From NCBI GenBank assembly GCA_947489685.1, contig CANLEM010000003.1:558001-622000 (forward strand): a stretch of 64,000 bases of DNA, given 5' to 3'. The position numbers were made by a program, and so were the translations under genes. Within the stretch, counting starts at the first letter, position 1, and the number at the start of each line of letters is the position of its first letter. The stretch is from an uncultured Aquimarina sp. (GTDB taxonomy: Bacteria > Bacteroidota > Bacteroidia > Flavobacteriales > Flavobacteriaceae). The notes beneath the pieces are model-generated. The model worked only from the letters and a program-made list of their open reading frames with translations. It was not told the origin of the DNA and made no database searches. This document shows, in pieces, positions 1 to 9,632 of this stretch.

Positions 1-585
1 ATACAATACAAAGATGATACTTATGCTGTTACTGCAAAGCATATTCTTGTTATGGCTAAAACAGATAAGATGAAATTTGTTGATTTTGAAGGAGAATTAA
101 AAGAATGGAAAATGCATCCCAAAAATGATAGTACCAAATATGTAATCATAGAGAATCTTTTAAATACAAACAAAAAAGATTCTCTTACCTGGAGTTATAT
201 GGATACCAATTGGGATAATTATAATGATTGGTTAGTATTTTCAATAAAAGAAAACAAAACAGATTATAAACCATTAATATTTAGAGAAACATCATTAATA
301 AAAGGAGAAGATCTATATGTTATTGGTTGGTCTTATAAAGACACAATTGGTTCGCAACGACTGTATCAATACAAATTTGATGAAATAGACGGAAATTATT
401 ACAACTTAAAACAAGTTAATGGGCCACAAGGTTTAGGCGGGTTAAGCGGCTCACCCGTAGTAGATAAAAAAGGAAATGTTGTAGGTTTGGTTAGTTCTGG
501 TTGGGAAGATGAAAAAACAAATGAGGTATTTATACAAGCTACCAAAATAGATAATGCCTTTAAGTTTATTTCTAAGTTAGATTGA
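1..585 (+). CDS. Trypsin-like serine protease domain protein, 5' truncated
   Basis: The frame is open from the first base of the window, so the gene starts upstream; the ATG at 52 is internal. The visible part reads as the second half of a chymotrypsin/HtrA-fold domain: TAKH, just before the ATG, fits the catalytic His block, and GLSGSPVVDKKGNVVGLVSSG near the end is the Ser block (Ser in GLSGSP) followed by the usual VVGLVSSG strand. The Asp is not obvious in the retained part. It is likely a trypsin-like peptidase used in an accessory or stress role; the upstream region needed to tell whether it is part of a larger protein is missing. Confidence 0.75.
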   Translation: MQYKDDTYAVTAKHILVMAKTDKMKFVDFEGELKEWKMHPKNDSTKYVIIENLLNTNKKDSLTWSYMDTNWDNYNDWLVFSIKENKTDYKPLIFRETSLIKGEDLYVIGWSYKDTIGSQRLYQYKFDEIDGNYYNLKQVNGPQGLGGLSGSPVVDKKGNVVGLVSSGWEDEKTNEVFIQATKIDNAFKFISKLD

Positions 586-803
586 TTTTTAAAACTTCAC
601 GGGTTATACAATAAGCTAAAAGGGCAGGAGGTGAATTAGATTTCTTTGTTGATTTGAAATCTACTAAAAATATCATTTTCGCGATAATTTGTGTTTAATA
701 TTGACATTAATTCAATAAATCTGTTAAATAAATTAGATTAATTATGTATTTTTATTTTATTATGCTATCATAATAAAAACTAATTAATCTTAAAATCAAC
801 ACA

Positions 804-3002
804 ATGAAAACTCAACTTAGGCTTACCAAAAGATCTATATGGCTTTTGGCAATTACATGTATTCTTACAGTTTCTACCTATGCGCAACAGGTCATTAATA
901 CCACATTACAACACGACGGAAGAACACGGCAATATCGTCTTTACATTCCTCAAAGTTATGATGCTAGTAAACCTGCTCCACTAATTTTAAATTATCATGG
1001 TTTTACAAACAACATTAACGTACAGTATAACCAAAGTAATTTTCAGCAATTAGCAGAGGATAATCAATTTATATTTGTTACTCCCCAAGGTTTAGGTTTT
1101 CTTGCAGGATGGGCCATAAACAATAATTTTGGTGGTAATGAGGACGACTTAGGGTTTTCTGATGCTTTAATTAATAAGATACAAGAAGATTATAATATTA
1201 ATGAAAAACGGATTTATGCCACTGGTTTTTCAAACGGTGGTTTTTTTAGTTATCGACTCGCCTGCGAGTTAAGTTCGCGAATAGCAGCTGTGGCTTCTAT
1301 AGCGGGGAGTATGACCAGAAGATGGATAGCTAATAACCAATGCCAACCGCAACATCCAACCGCTGTTTTACAAATAACCGGTACCAACGATAATGTTATT
1401 TCTATAAATGGTAATGGAACCAATGAATCAATACAAGACGTTATGGAATATTGGGCATCTGTTAACAATGCAGATACCACACCTGATGTAATCCAGTTGG
1501 GAGGCGGATCTACACGTTCTATTTGGGATAATGGTGATAACGGGGTGACAGCAGAGTTTATAAGAGTTCAAGGAAAAGGACATAGCTGGAATGGAGGGAA
1601 TGTAAACACCTCTCAAGAAATTTGGGATTTCTTCTCTCGATTTGATATCGATGGAGAAATAGACCCATCTACAACACCCCCTCCAACGGGAGAAACATGT
1701 TCGGCAACTATTTCTTCTTTTCCATATAATGAAAGCTTTGAAAGTAGTCTGGGACAATGGTCACAATCCACTAGTGATGACCTAAACTGGACCAGAGATT
1801 CTGGAGGTACGCCATCGAATAATACAGGACCATCTAATGGAGCAGCGGGGAGTTTTTATCTTTATGTTGAAGCATCTGGCAATGGTACGGGTTACCCTAA
1901 TAAGAGAGCAATACTTAATTCTCCATGTTTCGATTTAAGTAGTTTAACCGCGCCAAATCTTAACTTTCAATATCATATGTTTGGCAGTGCTATTAATAGT
2001 TTAACCGTCGAAGCAAGAACTAATAATGAAGGAAATTGGACTACTGTATTTAGCAGAAATGGAAACCAGGGTAATAGTTGGAATACCACAAATGTAGATC
2101 TAGCTGCATATCTAGGCGAGACAAGTGTTCAACTTCGATTTAATGTAGTTACTGGTTCTGGTAATAGCGGATGGCAAAGCGATATTGCTATCGATGCGAT
2201 AACAATTCAGGATGGTTCGGGAGGTCCTGATCCGACATGTGATAGTATTAATTTTAATGATTTTACAATCACTTCTTTTTCTAATCAAGATAACGCAGGA
2301 GATTTCTCTATAGCAAGCGATGGAAGTGCTTTATCATTGTCAAACAACACATGGAAATACATTGGTTTGGATTACACAGTAACGGCCAATACCGTTATCG
2401 AATTTGATTTTAGCAGTACATCACAAGGAGAGATTCATGCCGTAGGATTTGAAAATAACAATACATTAACGTCTTCTCGTTATTTTAAAGTACACGGTAC
2501 TCAAAACTATGGGGTGACTAATTTTGATAACTATTCTTCTGGTACGACTACCTATGTAATTCCTGTTGGAAATTTCTATACAGGTGCTATGGATAGATTA
2601 GTATTTATCAATGATAATGATGGTGGATCAGGAAACAATTCTATTTTCTCGAATGTAAAAATATATGAAGGATCTTGTAATGGTCGATCTGTTCAAGAAA
2701 TTATTGCCGGATTAGGTAATAAACGATCTATCATTGGCAATGATGATGAAGGTATAGGTGTTGTTAAAATGACTCCTAACCCAACAAGTGATGAATTCTC
2801 TTTTCACGTAAACTCTCAAAGTACTCAAGAGACTATGGTAAGAATATATACTGCCCTGGGGCAAAAGAAGTATGAGGCCAAACTACATGCAGGTGTAAAT
2901 AATTTCTCAGCTAATAGTTTAGCTCTTAGTTCTGGTATGTACATTATAAAAATCCAATCAGAGGGTGATGAAGATGTTACACAAAAATTGATTATTCAAT
3001 AA
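804..3002 (+). CDS. Secreted PHB-depolymerase/feruloyl-esterase-like hydrolase with T9SS sorting domain
   Basis: A 732-residue exported protein. A signal peptide ends near STYAQQ (residue 28). Residues 30-285 form an alpha/beta-hydrolase of the PHB depolymerase/LpqC esterase type: nucleophile Ser143 in GFSNGG, Asp196 in TGTNDNVI and His260 in GKGHSWNGG give a full triad. A PT-rich linker follows, then a MAM-like jelly-roll region from about residue 305 (FPYNESFE) and a second beta-rich region. The last ~75 residues are a type IX secretion C-terminal domain (TPNPTSDEF ... GMYIIKI). It should be released by or anchored through T9SS and cleave polyester or carbohydrate-ester substrates; the exact substrate cannot be read. 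It stands alone with its own terminator. Confidence 0.85.
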   Translation: MKTQLRLTKRSIWLLAITCILTVSTYAQQVINTTLQHDGRTRQYRLYIPQSYDASKPAPLILNYHGFTNNINVQYNQSNFQQLAEDNQFIFVTPQGLGFLAGWAINNNFGGNEDDLGFSDALINKIQEDYNINEKRIYATGFSNGGFFSYRLACELSSRIAAVASIAGSMTRRWIANNQCQPQHPTAVLQITGTNDNVISINGNGTNESIQDVMEYWASVNNADTTPDVIQLGGGSTRSIWDNGDNGVTAEFIRVQGKGHSWNGGNVNTSQEIWDFFSRFDIDGEIDPSTTPPPTGETCSATISSFPYNESFESSLGQWSQSTSDDLNWTRDSGGTPSNNTGPSNGAAGSFYLYVEASGNGTGYPNKRAILNSPCFDLSSLTAPNLNFQYHMFGSAINSLTVEARTNNEGNWTTVFSRNGNQGNSWNTTNVDLAAYLGETSVQLRFNVVTGSGNSGWQSDIAIDAITIQDGSGGPDPTCDSINFNDFTITSFSNQDNAGDFSIASDGSALSLSNNTWKYIGLDYTVTANTVIEFDFSSTSQGEIHAVGFENNNTLTSSRYFKVHGTQNYGVTNFDNYSSGTTTYVIPVGNFYTGAMDRLVFINDNDGGSGNNSIFSNVKIYEGSCNGRSVQEIIAGLGNKRSIIGNDDEGIGVVKMTPNPTSDEFSFHVNSQSTQETMVRIYTALGQKKYEAKLHAGVNNFSANSLALSSGMYIIKIQSEGDEDVTQKLIIQ

Positions 3003-3027
3003 TTCATTTAATAAGTAGTTATTTACC

Positions 3028-3070
3028 AAAAGATGCTTCGGTTATATAGCCGAGGCATCTTTTATTTTTT
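3028..3070 (+). terminator. Rho-independent terminator of the esterase gene
   Basis: An 11-bp stem (3031-3041 with 3050-3060, one G-T wobble) closes an 8-nt loop and is followed by a T-rich run at 3061-3070. It begins 28 bases after the esterase stop codon. Confidence 0.85.
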
Positions 3071-3141
3071 AAACTATATTCTGAGTAGAAGTACTTGATC
3101 TATTTGTATGACATCCACAGATAATGATTGGAATTAACTGC

Positions 3142-4026
3142 TTATAAAAAATCTTCTTCAAAATTTGAAATAAAATCATGAATGTATTTTTTATTTCTAT
3201 TAGCAGATTTTACTACCAAATAGTGATTTCGTCTTAGTCCGTTTTTACTAATACGCTTAAAAACAATATCATCAGACAATTTAAAAGGTGCTATTTGCCA
3301 TTTTGGCGCACACATAATCCCCATATTTGCGGTAATCATAGAAAGTGTAATTTCTGTAAACGGAATAGCAGATATTTTTTTAGGGTTAATGTTATTGGGT
3401 TTCAAGAAGTGCTCATATATCGAGACACCATCCAACGGAAAAGAATTAATCAATAGATGAATATCTGTAAAATGGCTTGCTTCTATATACGGTAGAGCGT
3501 TTAATGAGTTTTCTTTATGTAGTACAGCAAAAATCTCGTCTTCATACACCTTTATACTTGTCAACTCTTCTGAAGATGGTTTGGATGTTACAATTGCAAT
3601 ATCGATTTCATTAGATAATACTTGTGATATTGTTTGGTGCGTGGCTCCCAAAGATACATCAATGTCTATTTCTGGGTATAGCATTCCCATTTTTTGAATA
3701 AACTCAGGAATGGCATGAAAAAAAGACTGACACTCTGCACTTAATTTAATAGTACCTTTTGACCCTTCTTTTATCTCCTTAATAACACTAAAACTTTCAT
3801 CAATAGAACTAAATAGTTTATTGGCCAGCTTATAAAGCTCTGTACCCTCACTTGTGAGTTCCCATTTGTTTCGGCTTCTATTAAAAACCTTAAACCCCAA
3901 ACGTTCTTCAAGATCTCGTAATTGATGACTTAGAGCTGATTGCGTTAAAAACAAACGCTCTGAAGAATTGGCAAGACTTCCTTCTTCTGCAATGGTTTTA
4001 ATAAGTCTAAAATATTTTAACTCCAT
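3142..4026 (-). CDS. LysR-family transcriptional regulator
   Basis: A 294-residue LysR-type regulator, normal length. The N-terminal winged HTH carries the family signature (LANSSERLFLTQSALSHQLRDLEERLG, residues ~16-42, with the recognition helix at SQSALSHQLRDLE). The rest is the periplasmic-binding-protein-like effector domain. It is divergent from the Asp/Glu racemase gene, and a near-perfect dyad lies in the gap. The layout is the classic one in which the regulator controls its divergent neighbour and itself; the effector is unknown. Confidence 0.9.
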   Translation of the reverse strand: MELKYFRLIKTIAEEGSLANSSERLFLTQSALSHQLRDLEERLGFKVFNRSRNKWELTSEGTELYKLANKLFSSIDESFSVIKEIKEGSKGTIKLSAECQSFFHAIPEFIQKMGMLYPEIDIDVSLGATHQTISQVLSNEIDIAIVTSKPSSEELTSIKVYEDEIFAVLHKENSLNALPYIEASHFTDIHLLINSFPLDGVSIYEHFLKPNNINPKKISAIPFTEITLSMITANMGIMCAPKWQIAPFKLSDDIVFKRISKNGLRRNHYLVVKSANRNKKYIHDFISNFEEDFL

Positions 4027-4030
4027 AAAT

Positions 4031-4038
4031 CAAAGATA
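4031..4038 (-). promoter_or_regulatory. Candidate Bacteroidota -7 box for the LysR gene
   Basis: On the minus strand this reads TATCTTTG, a match to TAnnTTTG. It lies only four bases before the LysR ATG, so the transcript would be leaderless or nearly so. A clear -33 TTTG was not found, so this is tentative. Confidence 0.3.
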
Positions 4039-4057
4039 CAATACTTTATACATGACT

Positions 4058-4080
4058 GTAGTTGAAAACTTTTCAGCTAC
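4058..4080. promoter_or_regulatory. Dyad in the lysR-racemase gap, likely LysR operator
   Basis: A 23-bp near-perfect palindrome: outer arms GTAG/CTAC and inner arms TGAAAA/TTTTCA around a central C, with one further unpaired position. A half of it (4061-4071) also pairs with 4089-4099 (10 of 11). It sits between the divergent lysR and racemase genes, roughly 50-75 bases upstream of the putative racemase -7 box, where LysR recognition sites are usually found. Confidence 0.55.
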
Positions 4081-4130
4081 GGTCTTATAAGCTTTCAACT
4101 TTCTTCCTTTTAAAACACTGTTTCTCACTA

Positions 4131-4138
4131 TAATTTTG
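4131..4138 (+). promoter_or_regulatory. Candidate -7 box of the racemase gene
   Basis: TAATTTTG matches the Bacteroidota -7 consensus TAnnTTTG, 40 bases before the racemase ATG. A T-rich run near 4107-4112 could serve as a weak -33 element. Confidence 0.4.
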
Positions 4139-4178
4139 ACAAAAAATAAAACAATACTTAGGTTAAAAATATGATGTT

Positions 4179-4877
4179 ATGAAAACAATAGGATTAATTG
4201 GCGGAATGGGTTGGGAATCCTCTAAACTCTATTACGAACGAATCAATAAAAAAGTCAATGAAGTTTTGGGAGGTTCTCATTCTGCAAGAATCATTATGGT
4301 CTCTGTAGATTTTGATGAAATAGAAAAACTAACCTATGCCAATGATTGGGAGGCTATTGCCCAAATTGTCACTCACAGTGCCAAGCAGTTAGAAAGGGCA
4401 GGGGCAGATATGGTGCTATTATGTACAAACTTAATCCATATTGTAAGTAAAACTATTATTGAGAATATCTCGATTCCGTTTGTACACATAGCCGACGCTA
4501 CCGGAGAAGTCATACAACAACAAAACCTACAAAAGATACTTCTTTTAGGCACCAGGCATACTATGGAAGAAGATTTCTATACTAAAACATTACAGAAGGA
4601 TTATGGGTTAGAAATTATAATTCCGGAAGCAGAAGATAGAACATTGATTCATGCTATAATTTATAAAGAATTGCTCAAAGGCAAATTTACCAAAGCATCA
4701 AAAAGAGCTATTCTAAAAATCATTGAAAAAGCACAAATTAAAGGAGTCGACGGGGTTATTCTGGGATGTACAGAACTACCCATGCTTATTAAAGAAACCG
4801 ATGTAACCATTCCTACTTTTGATACCGGAAACATTCATGCACATAAAGCAATAACAATGGCAATACACACAAACTAA
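4179..4877 (+). CDS. Aspartate/glutamate racemase family protein
   Basis: A 232-residue enzyme of the PLP-independent Asp/Glu racemase superfamily, cytosolic. The N-terminus has the characteristic IGLIGGMGWESSKLYYE; the two catalytic cysteines are Cys82 in LLCTNLIH and Cys197 in LGCTEL. It interconverts L- and D-forms of an acidic amino acid, probably aspartate, although related family members act on other substrates. Divergent from a LysR regulator. The 5' part of a second copy appears as a relic at 9633. Confidence 0.88.
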   Translation: MKTIGLIGGMGWESSKLYYERINKKVNEVLGGSHSARIIMVSVDFDEIEKLTYANDWEAIAQIVTHSAKQLERAGADMVLLCTNLIHIVSKTIIENISIPFVHIADATGEVIQQQNLQKILLLGTRHTMEEDFYTKTLQKDYGLEIIIPEAEDRTLIHAIIYKELLKGKFTKASKRAILKIIEKAQIKGVDGVILGCTELPMLIKETDVTIPTFDTGNIHAHKAITMAIHTN

Positions 4878-5199
4878 TACTATTATGGAAACATGTAAAA
4901 TAGAGTATACTTGTAATACACGAATAAATAAAAAATTAAGGATAAATAGAGTACTAGTAAAAGCATTTACAAATTATGTAAATGCTATGAGTAGATTCTT
5001 ATTTGTAGACCCGGATTGTAATTGCAGATCCGATAACAAAGCTATAGGTATACTGATGCATAAATAATTTGATAAATTTCTAAAGAAAAATTTATTTGTG
5101 TACACCAATATCATGTCATGTAAAAGGAACATCCTTTGTTTAAGTAATGATAAGAGCACAGTATAAATGTGCATAGAATCAAACTTACCGCCTTATCTA

Positions 5200-5901
5200 T
5201 TAATTTTTTCTAACTTTTTGACCCCGTATTGGTTCCGAACGTTCTACAAATACATCATTCTCATAATAGTTTAAAAATTGAGCAGGAAGTCCCAGTCCTT
5301 CACTTAAAGGTTCTGATGTTTCTTGTAAATGATAATGTAGATGTGGTTCGGAAGAAGCACCACTATTGCCCGTTTGTCCGATTTCCTGACCTTTGACCAC
5401 GGTATCTCCAACAGCAACAATAATTGATCCTTTTTTTAAATGCGCCAATATCGATGTTTCTCCATTTAAATGATCAATAATAATATAATTACCTACATGA
5501 GTACGATTCACAATACCGGGTTGATTATCTTCAATAGTATTTTCAATGGCTACTACTTTTCCATTACCAGGTGCATTTAAACGTTTTCCGAAACAATAAT
5601 AATCTTCATTTTTACTGCCATCTCCTGCATAACTTCTACGATTTTGTACAATCAACATATCATAAGCATATCTTTCATTACGAGAAAGAAAATGATGAGC
5701 TCCATTTCTATGTGTTCTTCCGGCATTTACAGCAAACCATTCTTCTTCAAAAGGCAGTTCTAAATCCGTAATTGTTTGATAGTTTGCATAAATATTTTCA
5801 TCCAATGTCCCTTCATCTCCAATTAAAGTATCCGTACAAGATATTGGTAATAAGATCAAAGTGATGTATAAAGTATATAATAACAGCTTAATATATTTCA
5901 T
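5200..5901 (-). CDS. M23-family peptidase lipoprotein
   Basis: A 233-residue lipoprotein (lipobox LLPISC, Cys near residue 22). The LytM/M23 fold is evident: RYAYDML, then NAPGNGKVVAIEN, GNYIIIDHLNGETSILAHL and GDTVVKGQEIGQTGNSG, ending with the metal/catalytic HLH in SEPHLHYHLQE. The first metal motif, normally HxxxD, reads RYAYD here, so a zinc ligand is missing; it may be a degenerate or non-peptidase M23 protein. Six bases downstream of an outer-membrane protein gene, so the two are likely co-transcribed. Confidence 0.82.
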   Translation of the reverse strand: MKYIKLLLYTLYITLILLPISCTDTLIGDEGTLDENIYANYQTITDLELPFEEEWFAVNAGRTHRNGAHHFLSRNERYAYDMLIVQNRRSYAGDGSKNEDYYCFGKRLNAPGNGKVVAIENTIEDNQPGIVNRTHVGNYIIIDHLNGETSILAHLKKGSIIVAVGDTVVKGQEIGQTGNSGASSEPHLHYHLQETSEPLSEGLGLPAQFLNYYENDVFVERSEPIRGQKVRKN

Positions 5902-5907
5902 AATGGA

Positions 5908-6621
5908 TTAAAATTTAAAGTTAATACCAAGATTAATTTGATGTTGTAGCTCTCTGTATGCATTAAAAATTTGGAGTCTATCGTAATTAAAATTATAGCT
6001 TACTTTCAGATCAAAGTGATTAGAGAGATTGTATGTATATTCGGTAGTCCATAAAGCACTTTGGTACTTGCTTATAGAATAAAAGTTTTCTTCAAATGTT
6101 GAAGTTCTCCATAGTATAAATGGGATCGTTATTTTGGATGAGAGCGATTGTTTGTTATTTATTTGATAGGCAAATTGTCCTGCTACGCCAAGTTTTTGTT
6201 GAAAATCATATTGTTCCCAATCAAAATATGAAGATACGTTGGTTTGTGTCTGTAAACCTACATGAACTTTGAACTTATCTTTTTTATAAATTTGTTGTAA
6301 TAAGGTAAAATTCAATACTACTTTAGAATATTGAGGGTTAGCTTCTGGAATGATATTGGTTTCTAATTCTGAATCCAAATAATCCAACTGCACCTCAAAT
6401 AGTTTTTCTCTTTTGGTAATGCGAGTATATTTAAATTGATAGTTTAATGCATTGTAATCATAACGTCTAACTGGAGCAAATGCCAAATTTTTCAGATAAC
6501 TAGAAGTATAACCTGTAGAAAACTCTATACTATTCCTTTTGGGTTTATTTTCTATCTGTGCAAAAACAGTTGTTGTAGAAAATGTTAAGATTGAAATCAA
6601 AAAGAAGGTTTTTTTACTCAT
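5908..6621 (-). CDS. Putative outer-membrane beta-barrel protein
   Basis: A 237-residue protein with a signal peptide (cut near VFAQ) followed by alternating hydrophobic/polar beta strands and a terminal Phe (NLGINFKF), typical of outer-membrane barrels. No named family is recognised with certainty; it resembles DUF2490-like barrels. It is immediately upstream of the M23 lipoprotein gene, suggesting a shared envelope role. Confidence 0.6.
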   Translation of the reverse strand: MSKKTFFLISILTFSTTTVFAQIENKPKRNSIEFSTGYTSSYLKNLAFAPVRRYDYNALNYQFKYTRITKREKLFEVQLDYLDSELETNIIPEANPQYSKVVLNFTLLQQIYKKDKFKVHVGLQTQTNVSSYFDWEQYDFQQKLGVAGQFAYQINNKQSLSSKITIPFILWRTSTFEENFYSISKYQSALWTTEYTYNLSNHFDLKVSYNFNYDRLQIFNAYRELQHQINLGINFKF

Positions 6622-6686
6622 AAAATTTATAATTACGTACTTAGAAATACATGTTAGATTTTCGGGCTATAGTCTACCAAAAGTGT

Positions 6687-7568
6687 TTATTCTATTCCGA
6701 ATATGTCTTTTAATAGACCTGCACCTAGGGATATTGCATCATCATGACTTCCGCCTTCAGACAGGATTACATTTGCACCTTTATCATTTAGGAATTGAAT
6801 TTCTTGAGCAAAAAGCGATCCAGCTACTTCATCCCTGTTGCCATAGACATAAGTTAATTTTGAAAGGCTTGAAACACTGTTGAGCTTATCGGTATATCTA
6901 TTAAATGCTAATCCAGCAATTAATCTTCCCATATTTCTTTCTTCTACAGTATCATTATCAGGATCATTTTCTAACTCAATGGTATAATTGCCATCATCGT
7001 CATAGATATGTATTGGAAATTTTCCTTCGCTAAGAGCTTGCCATGCATTATCATCAACATTTAAACGATTACCTAGTATAAGAAAGCCATCGGCAATGTC
7101 AACTCCATGAGTAGCTATTAATTCTTGTACAATTAAAGCGCCAAATGATACACCAAGTACGTATACTGTTTTTCCTTGTTGATTTTTAAAATAATCAACA
7201 ACACGTTTTATATTAGCGATACTTTGCAAATCATACTGTTTTGCTTGTTCAAAAGTAATATCTTTACTTGTGAATAGCATTGGTTTTTTTGTCTGTACCT
7301 GATGCACCATTACATATAATGCTGATTGAATTCCTAGTTCAATTACCGTTTGATTTGAAGTAGCATCATCATCAAGTTCTATACTGGGACCACCCTGAGC
7401 ATGAATGACTACAATGTCTCCCTCCAAGTTTCCATAGAATTTCGTGATATCTGATATTTCATCAAATGAGTTTGAAACTACAGTGGGATTATCATCTTTA
7501 TTACAAGACATAAAAGAGATTAATAAAAAGGTGCAAACAATTAAATTTAAACAGTTTATGCTTTTCAT
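6687..7568 (-). CDS. Alpha/beta-hydrolase-like lipoprotein
   Basis: A 293-residue protein with a lipoprotein signal (ISFMSC). Features of an alpha/beta hydrolase follow: VIHAQGGP oxyanion-type loop, GVSFGA nucleophile elbow (residues ~144-149), a YGNRDEVAG strand that could hold the acid and a late GGSHDD that could hold the His. Not close to a named enzyme; likely a surface- or periplasm-anchored hydrolase. Separated from the downstream barrel gene by 65 bases on the same strand. Confidence 0.65.
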   Translation of the reverse strand: MKSINCLNLIVCTFLLISFMSCNKDDNPTVVSNSFDEISDITKFYGNLEGDIVVIHAQGGPSIELDDDATSNQTVIELGIQSALYVMVHQVQTKKPMLFTSKDITFEQAKQYDLQSIANIKRVVDYFKNQQGKTVYVLGVSFGALIVQELIATHGVDIADGFLILGNRLNVDDNAWQALSEGKFPIHIYDDDGNYTIELENDPDNDTVEERNMGRLIAGLAFNRYTDKLNSVSSLSKLTYVYGNRDEVAGSLFAQEIQFLNDKGANVILSEGGSHDDAISLGAGLLKDIFGIE

Positions 7569-7708
7569 ATTATTTTGTTTTGAGGCAAAAAAAAAGAAAG
7601 AATAGCTTCAAAAAATAAATATTTGATCAACGTAGAATAATTGGTGATGACCGTTAAAAATATTTTACCACAAATAAATTATGTGTTCCTTTGTTTAAAA
7701 TACTTATA

Positions 7709-8731
7709 ATGAATATATCCAAAATCTTACCAATAGCAGGGCATGTATTGTTCTGGTTATTAAACTATTGGTTTGTTGCTATTGGGTCACATTTTAATTG
7801 GAATGGTTTTACGTATTCTTCTGGTAGTTTAGCACATGCCTATGTCTATGGTCTTTTTTTTAATATTGTTATATTCTACGCACAAGTTTTTTGGTTATTC
7901 CCCAAAATCTATGTCCATAATAGAAAAGTAAAATTTTACGTACTTTCTATTACTGTAATTATTGTGATTTCGGTTATAGAAACTTATTTTGATTATATAC
8001 TTCATGGTATTTATGATATAAAAAATGAACCAATAGTAGGAAGTTTTAACACTAACTCTATATTTCACGTATTATACAGTATTGCCGGTTTTTATTATAT
8101 TCTTAAAATTGAACACAAAAAAACAAAAAAAATAAATCAAAAACTTTTAGAAGAAACTTACAAATCAGAACTTAAATATCTAAAAGCTCAATTAAATCCA
8201 CATTTTTTATTTAATGGTATCAATAGTGTCTACCATCTCATTGGTAAAGATGACGCTTTGGCCAAAGAGACTTTGCTACAATTTTCGGGTTTATTACGCT
8301 ATCAGTTGTATGAAAGTAACACACATATTTTATTAGAAAAAGAACTGGATTACGTATTAAAATACATTAAAATTGAAGAAACAAGAAGAGGCTCTGATAT
8401 TAAATTGGATTATGATCTCAAATTAGAGAATCCCGCCCTGCAAATAGCTCCTTTATTGCTGATTCCATTTATAGAAAATGCCTTTAAACATTGTAGTAAT
8501 CACGAAGATAATAGTGCGAATACTATTAAAATAACCATTAAAGAAACAGGAGGAAAACTAACCCTTAAGGTTACGAATAGCTATGATCAATTAATTAATA
8601 AAAATACAGTAGGTGGTATTGGATTGACCAATGTGCAAAAACGATTATCATTATTATATCCAGATACACATCAGCTACAGATCAACAAAGAAATTTCTAC
8701 TCATATTGTGAATCTATCAATCAGTTTATAA
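7709..8731 (+). CDS. LytS-type sensor histidine kinase
   Basis: About 340 residues. The frame also contains a TTG start at 7691, but the ATG at 7709 gives a normal N-terminus (MNISKILPIAGHVLFW) leading straight into the first of four membrane helices. The cytosolic part is the His_kinase (PF06580) type: LKAQLNPHFLFNGINSVYHL with the phospho-accepting His, and an ATPase with LLLIPFIENAFKH and GGIGLTNVQKRL. Nine bases upstream of its LytTR partner. The signal is unknown. Confidence 0.9.
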   Translation: MNISKILPIAGHVLFWLLNYWFVAIGSHFNWNGFTYSSGSLAHAYVYGLFFNIVIFYAQVFWLFPKIYVHNRKVKFYVLSITVIIVISVIETYFDYILHGIYDIKNEPIVGSFNTNSIFHVLYSIAGFYYILKIEHKKTKKINQKLLEETYKSELKYLKAQLNPHFLFNGINSVYHLIGKDDALAKETLLQFSGLLRYQLYESNTHILLEKELDYVLKYIKIEETRRGSDIKLDYDLKLENPALQIAPLLLIPFIENAFKHCSNHEDNSANTIKITIKETGGKLTLKVTNSYDQLINKNTVGGIGLTNVQKRLSLLYPDTHQLQINKEISTHIVNLSISL

Positions 8732-8740
8732 AGGTATCAA

Positions 8741-9415
8741 ATGAAACAGCTTAATTGTCTAATTATCGATGATGAACCTATAGCACGAGAAGGCATAGCC
8801 GACTATTGCAAAGAGATTTCATTTATACATGTTGTGGCACTATGCAAAAATGTGCTGCAGGCAAATCATTATTTAGAAAAAAACCATGTAGACTTGATTT
8901 TTTTAGATATCAATATGCCTATAGTATCGGGTATAGATTGGTTAAAAAGCCTAAAAAATTCCCCATCTATAATTATGACCACTGCTTATGATGAATATGC
9001 GTTAGAAAGTTTTACGTATAACGTTTTGGATTATTTGGTAAAGCCAATCTCATTTGAGCGTTTTTTGCAGGCAGTCAATAAAGTGAACCTATATTACCAA
9101 GATAAAACAGAGAACGAGGTTCTATTTTTAAAAAGTGAAAAACAACTTAAAAAGATACATATCAATGATATCCTATTTGCAGAAGCCATGCAAAACTATA
9201 TCAAAGTAATTACAACAAAAGAGACTATAATTTCAAATATGCCATTAAAGAGTTTTAAAGAACTTTTACCCGAAGGTAATTTTATACAAACCCATAAATC
9301 TTTTATCGTATCTAAATATAAAGTGGACAAAATTGCAGAGAATCAGATCATTATGGGATCATTTAAAATTCCTATAAGTGTACGATTAAAGAAATATGTG
9401 CTAGGCAATTTTTAA
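8741..9415 (+). CDS. LytTR-family response regulator
   Basis: A 224-residue regulator: receiver domain with IIDDEP and the phosphorylated Asp in LIFLDINMP, then TTAYDEYALESF and the conserved Lys in YLVKPISFERF, followed by a LytTR DNA-binding domain (ILFAEAMQNYIKVIT ... FIQTHKSFIVS). Partner of the kinase immediately upstream. Confidence 0.92.
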   Translation: MKQLNCLIIDDEPIAREGIADYCKEISFIHVVALCKNVLQANHYLEKNHVDLIFLDINMPIVSGIDWLKSLKNSPSIIMTTAYDEYALESFTYNVLDYLVKPISFERFLQAVNKVNLYYQDKTENEVLFLKSEKQLKKIHINDILFAEAMQNYIKVITTKETIISNMPLKSFKELLPEGNFIQTHKSFIVSKYKVDKIAENQIIMGSFKIPISVRLKKYVLGNF

Positions 9416-9632
9416 GTTTGGCACAACCTATCTTCTAATAAGGTGTTCGGTTAAAAAAATTAACTGTCCAGATATTTGTAATAAAAAGTTTTTAAACCAG
9501 TTTATGTAGTTCTTGATCTTTTTGGGTTAATTGTAATTGAAATTATTTCAGTTATACTTTTATTTATTTCAATTTCAAAATTGTTTGAGTCTAACTATTC
9601 CTCATAGTTTTGTTTAGGTTAATTGTAAAATT

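Noticed and set aside
1250-1757. Minus-strand frames inside the esterase gene
   Set aside because: Mirror frames of a well-supported coding gene, without their own motifs.
4885-5067. 60-codon plus-strand frame after the racemase
   Set aside because: No membrane, signal or family features, odd composition and an overlapping frame on the other strand; treated as chance.
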